From Isoetes taiwanensis (taxonomy: Eukaryota; Streptophyta; Lycopodiopsida; Isoetales; Isoetaceae), in assembly GCA_021234155.1 (NCBI GenBank), contig JAJEKV010000064.1, positions 6,014,001 through 6,078,000 of the forward strand: a stretch of 64,000 nt of DNA. The letters are read 5' to 3'. Under the pieces are notes generated by a model. That model was not told where the DNA came from. It ran no database searches and saw nothing but the letters and a program-made list of their open reading frames with translations. The position numbers and the translations under genes were made by a program. The number at the start of each line of letters is the position of its first letter. The first letter of the stretch is position 1. Of the stretch, positions 36,851-47,114 are shown piece by piece.

Positions 36851-37588
36851 GTTCCCTTGTATGACATAATTAGGGACCTTCCTTTCCTCCCGGGAGGAGG
36901 TAGGCAAATTATATATATATATATACATATATATACATATATATCCAATAGGTTGGTATGTCTAAATGGCTATCATCTGGTAAGGCAGCAGAGCATCAGT
37001 TATATGGCCCCAATAAAAACTCTACTTTGACATATGGTCAGACTGGTGGGCATTATAAAGGTTGTATATCAGGAATAAATGATAAAAACCAAAAAGTATA
37101 ATCTGTCTGAATGGATAGACATTATACAATGAATAGGGTAGTTTGATTGCGCGGAACTAGTTCTGGACTGCACATGAAAGGAATATGTGCTTGGACATTC
37201 TTGAATAAGTCTTAGGGTGTGAACACATGGGGAGTGAACTCCTAGAGAATATAAACACTATAGGGATAACATAACATTTAGTTGTTTGGCTCCATAGGGT
37301 TACTTTTCTTCCTTACTATATTATTGATTAAAATATACTTGGGGTTATTGTAACTTTCATGTTTTCATATGGTAAATCAGATCTGCACATTTAAAGTCAC
37401 ATATAAGCTCTAAATATGGTTAGCAGGGCATACGGTTACAATTAAACTAACCTTGGATGGGTATGATGGTATTGGTAAGATATTATGTACGAAAACGTAG
37501 AATTTACTTAACTCTATGCGGAAGATACGTGTATAGACCAATTAGGGTTCGAATGGGCTAGAAGCTATACACGAAGCAAGGCCGCCGT

Positions 37589-38278
37589 TTGCAGCAAGTT
37601 ACAGGCATGCTATGCTCTAGTTTCACCGGAATGGGACGCTTAACATGCATTACTGACATTAGGGTACTCTGTTCTTTGCCCTTGGGCCAATTTATTATGA
37701 GATTTTTCAACGGTTCATTTGAAATGAATCCTGATACAGCACGGATATGGATTTGGCGCCTTAAAGAGGTATGGTACAAGCTCATTTCATATGCAATCTC
37801 TGCCTTTATAAACCACGAAATGGGTGGTCCGCCTTCTTTTGCCTTTGGTAATTTGTCTGTGAAAGATTGTGAGATTGAAGCTCCGGAAAGCACCGGATTT
37901 ATTTGTAAGCTCCACGGCTGTGGTGTTAACATGACAAGGCCTGAAGGATCTGGCAACAAAGGGCCAACTAAAGCGGATATTCTGGAAATGCTAAGAGAGG
38001 CTGGAGTGGATTGTAGCTTTGTTGGAAGAAATGAAGGAGCAGCCGTGAAAAAATCTGAACTTATGGAGATGGCTATCAAGGCCGGAATTGATATCATGGC
38101 CAAGAAAAAGGCCAGCAGTAGCAAAAGATCTGCAGCACCGAGAATTCAAGATCTCATGGCAAGAAGAAAAAATGCTTCAACATCTCTTGATCATACCTTC
38201 CCTGGAGCTAATAGCGGTATCAACATCACTTCAAGCCAGATGGACGAGTCTACTTATGGAGATGTTCCTCTAAATCAG
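37589..38278 (+). CDS. Gene 1-B: family B SAP-like protein, first exon
   Basis: The frame 37589-38299 opens at TTG; in-frame ATGs at 37607 and later could be the start, which I cannot decide. Similarity to gene 1 of family A covers the C-terminal two thirds: GFICKLHGCG at the place of the second Cys cluster, then two helix-loop repeats TKADILEMLREAGVD and KKSELMEMAIKAGID, a Lys/Arg-rich stretch (MAKKKASSSKRSAAPR, nuclear-localisation-like) and the end GDVPLNQ followed by GT. Exon end and phase are identical to family A. The repeats look like SAP/HeH half-motifs; nucleic-acid binding is an inference. Confidence 0.6.
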
Positions 38279-38677
38279 GTTCTTATATATTCGTATTAGT
38301 TTGGTAATTGCATTCAATAAGGGAATGGGAATAGATTACTGCAAGGAAAGAAGCGTATAGCCTAATTCTGGTCTTTGGAGTTATGCATTAAGAAGTAAGT
38401 GTTTCTGGATGAATGGCCATAGTTACTAGCAGGAAATGAATGTATCTTGGTTATTTCTATTCTGCTGTAATGCTAACAACAGAAATACATGGACAATGGT
38501 CCTGTCATACACTGATATGGCAGTAAAGGGAGTATGTCTCAACCTTATTTTTGGTATTCTCGTTTAACTAAGTTTCTGAAAATGTTGAAGGGCGTTAAGC
38601 CATGAAACACCATTGCTTACCTGCTAGCAAAGTCAGCCTTACCCTTCTTAGGCTAATGGTTGATTTTTTTGCTGCAG

Positions 38678-38902
38678 GTAACCGGTGTTTCATCTACATA
38701 CCCGTTTTTTCCTCATGTTTTTGAGCATAAGCAAAGGGAGCACACTGAAGAATGCAAACTGAGCAACAAAGCTTTCTTTGATTTTGTTTTGACACGCAAA
38801 AATGATCTTACTTTTCTGCAAATGAGACTCATCTATAAGATGTTCAGGTCGTATTACTTTCCTAAGGCTTACTGCTGCAAGTGTAATAGTGGAATGGAGT
38901 GA
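38678..38902 (+). CDS. Gene 1-B, second exon
   Basis: Follows GCTGCAG and begins VTGVSSTYPFFPHVFEHKQ; 74 codons to TGA 38900-38902. It contains His and Cys residues at the end (YCCKCNSG) and an amphipathic middle (KAFFDFVLTRKNDLTFLQM). Joined in phase 0 to LNQ at 38278 over a 399-bp intron. Family A has the same acceptor and VTGV start but stops early. From 38903 to 39640 there is no further exon I can defend. Confidence 0.5.
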   Translation, partial: VTGVSSTYPFFPHVFEHKQREHTEECKLSNKAFFDFVLTRKNDLTFLQMRLIYKMFRSYYFPKAYCCKCNSGME

Positions 38903-39646
38903 CGACACTTTACCCTTTACTATTTTGCCTGATGGTTTAGTATTTTCACATGTGGAACTATATGCAGTAAATGATATGAGTTTTCTGTTTTGAAACTAGA
39001 TCAGCAGTAATATGATACCGTATGCTTAAATATTAACTTGCAGCCTTTGTCATAGTTCGGCCTTTATAAGTTCAAGCATTTGAATGGTCAGAATAAAACT
39101 AGAATTTATGAATAAAAACAGCATGTCCATAATAGAGTTTGCTGCATATAGTTATAAGGATTGGTTCTTTATTTTGTACAGCAGCATTGGAAATCTTTTT
39201 AAACTGATCTTTAAGGCATGAACATGGAATAAATGTAAGATCTCTGAAAATTCTTTAAAGATTAGCCATACCATAGTTAATAGTCTATCTTAGTCAAGTT
39301 TATTGAAGCATTTCGAAATAATCTTACTATGAAAACTGGTGTATGTCTGGGGAATGCATTTAGATCGTCCTTATTCATTAGCCAACAGTTAGTAATCAGC
39401 AGGTGACTAGACACTTGTTTAAGCACTAATAGTGAACTTGGATTAGTTTCAATATGGTCAAGGAAATTGCCCCCATCACTAAAATAACAGCAGAGGATAA
39501 GGTGGGATCTCAGGGAATGGTATTTAATATTCTCCTTGTATGGAAACAGGAACTGATAAATCCGACCATGCCACAGGTTATCCTGGACTGGTTTTGGATG
39601 TCTGGACTTGGACTAAGTCTTCGAGACAAGGTTCAGGCCTAGGCTT

Positions 39647-39822
<176 letters not shown>

Positions 39823-40299
39823 TCCAAAAGGATGGCTCTATTAATGAAATAATTTTCTGGTAAAAAATGTACCCTTTTCTTACGTAACTTCTATTTTGAA
39901 AGCATATGTAGGACCTTGCTGCCACAAACACAAGGAACTTATGTTCATTAACATGTCAGGATATTTTTGAATAGTGGGGAATACTTAACATTAATTTGAA
40001 ACTATATAATGCCGGGCTCAATCTTTTACTTGTATGTTTTGCAATAGTCCTTGTCACTATTTTTGTAAAGCGTCCATGGGACAAATTTTTTATGAAATGC
40101 TTTGTACCTGACTGTTTACAGTTAATGATAGACTTCCTTTCTAAACTATTCTTGTAATCCTTTTTGTATTTTTACTGTTCTCTTAGTTTCCACTGTTCTT
40201 TTGCTTGACTAAACTGTCTATTCTTTTCTGTTGCTGTTCTTTTTTGATACTGTTTCCAACTTGAAATACACACAAGTACTTGGAAGTACATACAAGAAT

Positions 40300-40640
40300 C
40301 TCACACAAGTACAAGAATTTCCTGCAATAAGCTACTTGAAAATCATGCAAACCCTGTTTGGTATTATCAATTGCAACTTGAATTTGGCACAAGTATTAGG
40401 AAGTATAGACTTAAGAATCATGTAAACCATGTTTAATATTTAACTTGCAACTTGAATTTGGCACAAGTATTAGGAAGTACAGACATAAGAATCATGTAAA
40501 CCCTGTTTAATATTTAACTTGCAACTTGAATTTGGCCCAAGTATTAGGAAGTACAGACTTAAGAATCATGTAAACCATGTTTAATATTTAACTTGAATTT
40601 GGCACTTGAATTTGGAAGTACAGACTTGAGAATCATGTAA
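40300..40640. repeat. 74-bp tandem repeat, about 4 copies
   Basis: Units start AACTTGAATTTGG at 40375, 40449 and 40523, with a partial copy before and a decayed one after. The core reads GGAAGTACAGACTTAAGAATC. A related stretch recurs at 43313-43480. Confidence 0.8.
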
Positions 40641-43312
40641 AACTTAACACTAGAATTGTCCCATAATGGACCAAAAATGGTCCATTTGCAATGTTCACTT
40701 TAAAATTCGTATAAAATCAATGGCACAAAATCTATTTGAACCCTTCCTAAGAGTTTATATATGGCAGTCATACTCTACTAGAAAAATATCTAAAAATATA
40801 TACACCTCCATTCTTGTAAGTTATGCTCTAACAAACTCAGGGGGGTCAAGTACCAAAAGGTTCATGTTTAAATAAAGTCAAACTGTTTCGACAAAAAGAT
40901 TTTTTCAAATTTTTTGATTACCACGATATTTTTCTACACGAGATAAAGAAAAAGACACAAAAAAACACATGTCAATCCGAAGTCTGTGAAGAAAGATAGG
41001 GCTATTCAAACATGACACGGTCAAAACTGCTTTCTGCCTCCTCAGAACCAATTATGGTTCCCAGAAGGTAGTTGTAGTTTAAATACAACTACTTTTACAA
41101 GGAAATGTGTTTTGAGCTAATATTTGATATATAAGCAATTGACAAGTTCCTCCATCCCATAAAAATATTGGCTGGCCTTGAGTTAGATATTTGAGCTTTT
41201 ATTTTTTATCTCAATTTTAGGGAACTTGTAATAGTGATTAATATTTCCGTGTATAGAGCAAAAATTAGTCTATGATGTCCTCCAAAAAATCATAGTATGA
41301 AAGTTCAAAATGATATGAAACCAATACAAAAACAAGCTCATTAAAAGTGCAAAAGACATGGTCACAAGAAATCAAGAAAGGTTTCAGTACCTGAGCCCAT
41401 TACTGGTTCATAGGTCCATTGAAAATAAATAACTTCCTTATGTTAATCGATCTCAAGTTGAATTTTGGGATATGAATAGCTTCTGATTTACTCGAGTAAT
41501 TGAAAATATTTGTTGAGCATAACCTTGAGATTTGGATTTATCTTTATAGCATTAACTTCAAATATGTCTTCTATGTTTATTCTAGATTTATGCCTCGAGA
41601 TGTGACTTTGAAAAGTCACACTCTCAAAATGTCCCATTTTATAAAATCAATGCAAAAAAGTTCAAAGAAAAATATGAAAGTTTATGACCATAAAAAGTCA
41701 AGTTAGACGGCTTTATGCAGTTCCACTGCAGACCATTATTGGACCACAGGACTGGAAGTTTAAAAATTAATAGAGGCAACATCTTAATCAATTTTGATCC
41801 CAACTTTGGAATAGAGATTATACGTACAGTTCTCTATAGGATAAAATTGGTTGGTTAGACGAGCTTGCATAATTTGAGGGCAATTTTTAAGCACAAACAA
41901 CTGTGAATTTATAGTGTACTTATTCATCAAATGAATCTACATGGACTTCCACTCACACCTTTCAAAAATTATGTTATTAAATGTAAGAAACCATGGTATT
42001 ATTATAGGGACAAAATGGATAGGGCTAGAGAGAGATATATGCTCTATACAATTGGTCTAGTTATGGACCATAAATGGTCCATGCTTAATTCCAAATAATA
42101 CATTATTTCAATATGAAAATTGAGAGTTGTATTGCAAAGAAGGCTCGCATTCATGAAAAATATAGTGTACATGAAAGATGACCTACATGTAACATTATCC
42201 TACTAAAACTCCAATGCTTTGTAGTAGCAATAGATATACCAGTTTTATACTAGTAAGAAATGACTATGTTTCTCCGTCTTTTTTTGCAAGAAGGCCACAC
42301 AACCTATATAGTGGACCTATATATATGTCCCTTGTCATATTATTGAACCATTTGGAAGGTTTATTTGGAGAGTTATAGGGTGTTCTCTACAAAGCTGAGA
42401 AAGACGCATCAAAGGTCATGTGGTCTAATTACTGATTCTCATAGTTAAACTTCAAGATCTTCACTTTCATTCATCAATAAACATCACTAGCTATGTAAAT
42501 GCGCAGTCTTCAGCCTATAATTTTGGAATTAACTCAAATTTTTAACCTCTAATGTGTTAATCCTGTGGTTGTACATCATCTTTAAATCTAGTTAATTGCA
42601 TGGTTAAACCCTAATTACACTATATGCAAGTTGATAGAGTAATTTTCTATGTAGATATAAGTAGAATGCATCATTCATTACCCTCCTGATACTTATAGAT
42701 GGTGATTTTAGAGGATTTTAACATATAATTTTGTCCAAAATTCTGTATAAGAAATTGTCTATTAAATTTGGAAGTTGATATAACTTATGAACACTCCAAA
42801 AAAACATGATATTGTACTTCATATAGTTAACAACTCATGGCCACAAGAATTAAGCCAAAACTTGTAATAATAAGAGAGAAATAATTCCTAAACCGTAAGC
42901 AGCACTTTTGAAGAAAATGGGGTTTGACGACTTCCACGGATGTTAGATGATAGCAACCAAAGCTGAAAACATACAAATCAATGTGTCCTATCATAGATAA
43001 GCAAACACTTCCAATTTTAACAAGGTTTAGGTCTGCTTATGGTAGGAAAACTCAAGAATGCAGTTCTGGACTGTTGCAGAAACTGCCAAATTCTCTAAAA
43101 TTTGGACAATCACCACAGCATATAGGTGAGTTCATTGGTCGTGAGATTCTCCAAATCATTAAGAATCAAGTAAAGATTGATATGGCAGTGATATATTGTG
43201 AAATTGAAACTTCTATTCTCATATATAATGGTTTAAGTGGCAGTGGGTCAACTGGATCAATTCTGGTCCATGGAGCAGGAATGGTCCCTGGGACAACTCT
43301 AGTGTTAACTTG
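40641..43312. other. Long non-coding stretch
   Basis: AT-rich DNA with only short chance ORFs. Repeated phrases such as TAATGGACCAAAAATGGTCCA (40663) and TATGGACCATAAATGGTCCA (42062) hint at old, decayed dispersed repeats; I cannot assign them. Confidence 0.4.
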
Positions 43313-43480
43313 CAACTGGTATAAGACATGCAACATGAATTTGGCACAAGCATTTGGAAGTACAGACTTAAGAATCATGTTTGATATTTAGTTTGCAACT
43401 GGTATAACAGTCATGCAACTCGAATTTAGCACGTGTGTTTGCAATAACAGACTTGAATCATGCAAGACTTGTTTAGTATT
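43313..43480. repeat. Dispersed relatives of the 74-bp repeat
   Basis: Two degraded units containing GAATTTGGCACAAGC and GGAAGTACAGACTTAAGAATC (the latter exactly as in the 40.4 kb array), separated by GCAACTGGTATAA spacers. Confidence 0.65.
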
Positions 43481-44082
43481 TAACCTGTTTAGTAAAACTT
43501 GTCTATTAATTGCAATTCTATATCAATATCAGGTTTAGTACTCAGGTTTTGTAGGATATTCTGGAATCATAAACTTAGAACATATGAAACTTAGAACTTA
43601 TTCTTATCTTCAGTTTGCTGGAATCATGGTTGACTGGATACAAACAAGCAAGTGAAACATAGAACAATCAATCAAAAAACTTGGTGACTGAATTCAAGCT
43701 GAAAACTTGCTAAATTCATGAAGGAAACCTACTGATATAACTTTAGCAGAACTTGCTGACATGCATTTTAGAGTATCAGGATTTGAACCTGATTTCAACC
43801 AGTATTCTCAACCTTTTTTTTTGCTACACTTTAGTGACAGAAAGTACATCATATTTATCATGAACAACCACCTACTCTACCATTATCCAAGATTAGAATG
43901 CTTAGAGTGCTTAGGGGCTTGCAGTTCTTGCATTGCAGAGGCTCCAGAATGGCGATTCGACTTTGCCATATCATTCAGAATGGCAAAATTACCCTAGAAA
44001 CCAAGTTATATGGCCAGTTTTGCAAAAGAAAGAAACACTTGTACCCTACATGGCAGTATTCAACAGCCACTTCCTAGGCCAA

Positions 44083-44546
44083 TTAACTACGAGTGTGTTC
44101 AACACTAGCTAGTTTGACGCTTTTTCGAGAAGGCTTTTGGCCACTATACTTGGTCCCCAAGACAATGTCGATGTTCTGAATCCATTGGCAAACCAAATCA
44201 CGATTCTGGAGAGGGGATATTTCTTGTTCGTCACCAGTGCCTTCGAGAGAGGACTTTTGGGGCAAGCTGCTTTGGGGGGCTTTTAGGGTCTGTGCTCTGG
44301 TGTCCACCCCCCCTCCCCCCCCCTCCTATGTTAAGATACAACTGCAAGGTCCTGGTCGAATTTGATAAGGATAGAGCCTCCGAAACATAAACCCTGCGAG
44401 TTGCTAGGTTCTTGAAATTTTTGTGTTTTGGGTGTCAAGTTTTGATCTTTTGCACTTGGGACGTGGCCAAGAAGGTGCAGTTGAGAACAGAAGTAAGGGG
44501 AACTGACGGAATAGAGTTTTGATCTGTCCTCCTCCTGTTGTGGCAA
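44083..44546 (-). other. Two unassigned minus-strand ORFs around a C-rich tract
   Basis: ORFs 44331-44546 and 44083-44307 (minus) have balanced amino-acid composition (for example LLGHVPSAKDQNLTPK and QNRDLVCQWIQNIDIVLG) and may be exon relics of an unknown gene. Between them lies CCCCCCCTCCCCCCCCCC-like sequence at 44309-44332. I recognise no domain. 43481-44082 and 44547-44980 show nothing else. Confidence 0.2.
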
Positions 44547-44984
44547 TGAGAAATCAAGGGCTGCTTTTGCAGTAGCAAGACATTCATAAATTCGTAATTA
44601 ATGCGTACGAAATTAAATTCTGATTTTTTATCAGCTGGCTTTTTAAGTCATCATCAGCATACAAGCCAACTTTTCAAATTCCTAGATAAGGTTTAGATCA
44701 AAGAGTTAGCATTAGAATGGTCCGGGCAACCAAGCTGTCAATCTTTACTAAGTCAAACACGACCAGAACCTTGCACGGCCGTCTTACCAGAGGGGAGAGT
44801 CCGGATCCCAGGAGGTGGGCCCCAAAAAAGTTCCTAAGGCAACCTTTCCTGGCAGCTCTTCCTCGTGGGGGATTGTACATTAATGACCATCCTCCCGAAG
44901 CTCAGTTCCCCTATCTGACCCTTGACATAAAGAATAAAAAACATAATAAAGTAGGATTGAATGCAATAAAGAAGGTTTGATACA

Positions 44985-46000
44985 ATAAGGGGTACACTAA
45001 CATAAAGAAGGTTTGAACCTTTGAAGCTTGGCCTTGAGAAAATTAGGACAATTTGCCTTAACCATTAGGCCAAGGGGGAAGGGTTGAAAAAATAGCATCT
45101 AAGATAAAAACACAAATACTGCTGATGGAAACCTAACCACTTTAAACCTAACAAAACAAGACTTAAAAAAAAACTACATTTTGGTATGTTGGTAAGGTCT
45201 CCTAGTAGGAGATTGACGATTTTGAGTTCAAGAGCAAGTGAAAAAAAAAACCAGAATTTGTACATAATGTTGATAAACACAAAGACGTAGCTATAGACGT
45301 CGTTTAAGAAGATTGAATTGGGAATAGAAGCATTTGGACTACTAGAATGAAGACAGATGATTATAGAGAAGCATTCGGCACAACAGAATTGTTACTACCT
45401 GACTAGAGTGTAAGGTTGGACCTATGTGGCTAGAAAAGACTTGGTGTTAAATTGAATTGAGAATATAGGCATTAGGGCTGCTAGAATGAACACAAATGAT
45501 TATAGAGAAGCAAAATTAGTTCCATTACCGACGGAATGGTGAATGTATTGTCTTTGGGGGGATTATTATAGGTCCACTATATGGAGCTACAATAACATAA
45601 AAAGGGTTTGAACTCTTGAATGTTGGCCTCGAATTTAAATAACTTCTAACCATTAGGCCGAGGGGGCCAAGGGTTGAAAAAGTAGCAAAGATACAAATAC
45701 AACTGGTGGAAACCTAACTTCTTTAAATCTAAGAAAATAAAATTTTAAGATAAACTACATCTTTGCATGTTGGTAAGGTATTAGTTCTCATAGCAGGGAG
45801 TGAAGAGTTCAATTTCAAGACCAAATTAGAAAGAAAAAAAAAAGGAATTGTCTTCACTACAAACGAACACGTAGCTATAGACGTCGTTTAACGACGTCCA
45901 CGACGCTGTCGTTAAACTATGTCTAAGCATCGTTTAAGGACGAACTGTGATTTTAAACTGAAACATGGCGGTATTCCTGCCCCTTATTTTCGAGCAAGCA
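44985..46000. repeat. Direct duplication of about 590 bp with tRNA-like promoter modules
   Basis: Copy 1 (about 44985-45590) and copy 2 (about 45591-46000, the tail less similar) share blocks in the same order: GGTTTGAAC..ACCATTAGGCC, then GGAAACCTAAC, then ATGTTGGTAAGGT, then GTAGCTATAGACGTCGTTTAA. On the minus strand the first block reads as A-box-like GGCCTAATGGTTA followed by B-box-like GGTTCAAACC (45010-45072). On the plus strand, TGTTGGTAAGGTCT..GAGTTCAAGAGC then poly-A (45186-45250) has the same layout. This suggests tRNA-derived SINE sequence in both orientations. Confidence 0.5.
45880..45898. repeat. 19-nt palindrome with CGTCGTTTAA motifs around it
   Basis: Arms GACGTCGTT and AACGACGTC with a 1-nt centre. 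CGTCGTTTAA-like words recur at 45290-45300, 45905 (inverted) and 45925, the kind of subterminal clustering seen in some DNA transposons. No terminal inverted repeat was found. Confidence 0.4.
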
Positions 46001-46308
46001 AAGCTCATAAAGGAGCATTTTTTGAGGCAATTTTCGGTGCAGATCTACTTTGGGGTCTATTCTAAGTATAAAGTAAGCTTCATAAGGTATGTGCACAAAC
46101 CAACCAACTCTTTTTTCAAATCTAAGCTTGTTTTTTGGTAGATTTAGGGCGTTTTGTATTTGTTGTTTGTTCTTCCATTTCCATTCCATTTCGATCTTAC
46201 TCCACACTTATTCTTCCATTTCTTCCTTCTTCTCTTCTTCTTTTTCCATTCTTCCTTCAATCTTCCTTTCTTGCACCAGGGCCCCAAGCTTATTTGCTTG
46301 CTTCATTG

Positions 46309-46795
46309 TCCAGGAACAAGCTTGTAGCTATTTCATCAATTCGCACGAGGTCCCACAGGCTACGGATTGAGACAGATAGATGGGAGCGGCCGCAATTGCC
46401 GCGAGAAGCGAGACTATGTACCTGTTGCCAGTTACAGGTTATTGAAGATGAAAGCCATACTCTTCTGAGTTGTCCTGCTTTTGAGATAGTCCGGAATCAT
46501 TTTTTGACCTTAGCATTCCATTCCACGCTTCCACAACTTCTTAGCGCACCATCTGTGCATGACTTGGCATTATACATACTTGAGGTTCTAGATGAACGTC
46601 TTCAATTACTGAGCCCTCAGTAGTCATTATCTCCGAGTGTCTAGTATCATCATTACTGCAAAGGTTTTTCCTTTGAAAACCTTTCGAGGCAGGGGTTTTT
46701 TAATCCTAGTAGTAATGATTGTACTAGCCCATTGTATGGGTCCCATGACCTATTGGTCTCCCTGGACGTTAAAAAAATCTATTCTATTCTATTCT
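46309..46795 (+). mobile_element. 5'-truncated LINE, 3' end only
   Basis: The frame ending at TAG 46621-46623 carries SRNKLVAISSIRTRSHRLRI then RLCTCCQLQVIEDESHTLLSC, a CCHC arrangement typical of the C-terminal zinc finger of plant L1-type RT proteins. A 3' UTR of about 150 bp follows and ends in AAAAAAATCTATTCTATTC, a short pentamer tail. The upstream part of the 46135-46623 frame is TTC-rich flank, not LINE. RT, endonuclease and ORF1 are missing. Confidence 0.65.
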
Positions 46796-46845
46796 TCCAT
46801 TCTTGCATCCTTCTTCCATACTTATTCTTCCATTCCCAATGTCCG

Positions 46846-47050
46846 CTTCTTCTTCTTCTTCTTCTTCTTCTTCTTCTTCTTCTTCTTCTTCTTCTTCTTC
46901 TTCTTCTTCTTCTTCTTCTTCTTCTTCTTCTTCTTCTTCTTCTTCTTCTTCTTCTTCTTCTTCTTCTTCTTCTTCTTCTTCTTCTTCTTCTTCTTCTTCT
47001 TCTTCTTCTTCTTCTTCTTCTTCTTCTTCTTCTTCTTCTTCTTCTTCTTC
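46846..47050. repeat. 205-bp TTC microsatellite
   Basis: Pure CTT/TTC trinucleotide run. All 100-170-aa poly-Ser, poly-Leu, poly-Phe and poly-Glu ORFs over it are artefacts. Its position before unit 0 matches the TTC tract that ends unit 1 of the following array. Confidence 0.95.
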
Positions 47051-47114
47051 GAATATGTTCTTAGAAAGACTACGGTCAGATAATGTTAAAAAACATTTAA
47101 ACGCCTCGTTCAAA

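Larger units (their letters stand above)
36768..39646 (+). mobile_element. Family B Penelope-like unit, internally shortened
   Basis: After the chimeric RT, the hairpin, palindrome and TA tract mirror the family A junction, and a diverged gene 1 follows. No ORF2 or RT comes after gene 1-B; instead a second junction-like sequence (GGCCTAGGCTTTG then TA tract) appears at 39640. Beyond that tract, ATATATATCCAAAAGGATGG (39815-39834) resembles ATATATATCCAATAGGTTGG after the first tract (about 36937-36956), so another family B unit probably starts there and is degraded. 36960-37580 shows no gene. Confidence 0.6.

Noticed and set aside
43775..43793. tRNA T-arm-like hairpin on the minus strand (stem ATCAGG, 7-nt loop TTCAAAT)
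   Set aside because: No D-arm, anticodon arm or acceptor stem can be drawn upstream; at best a relic.
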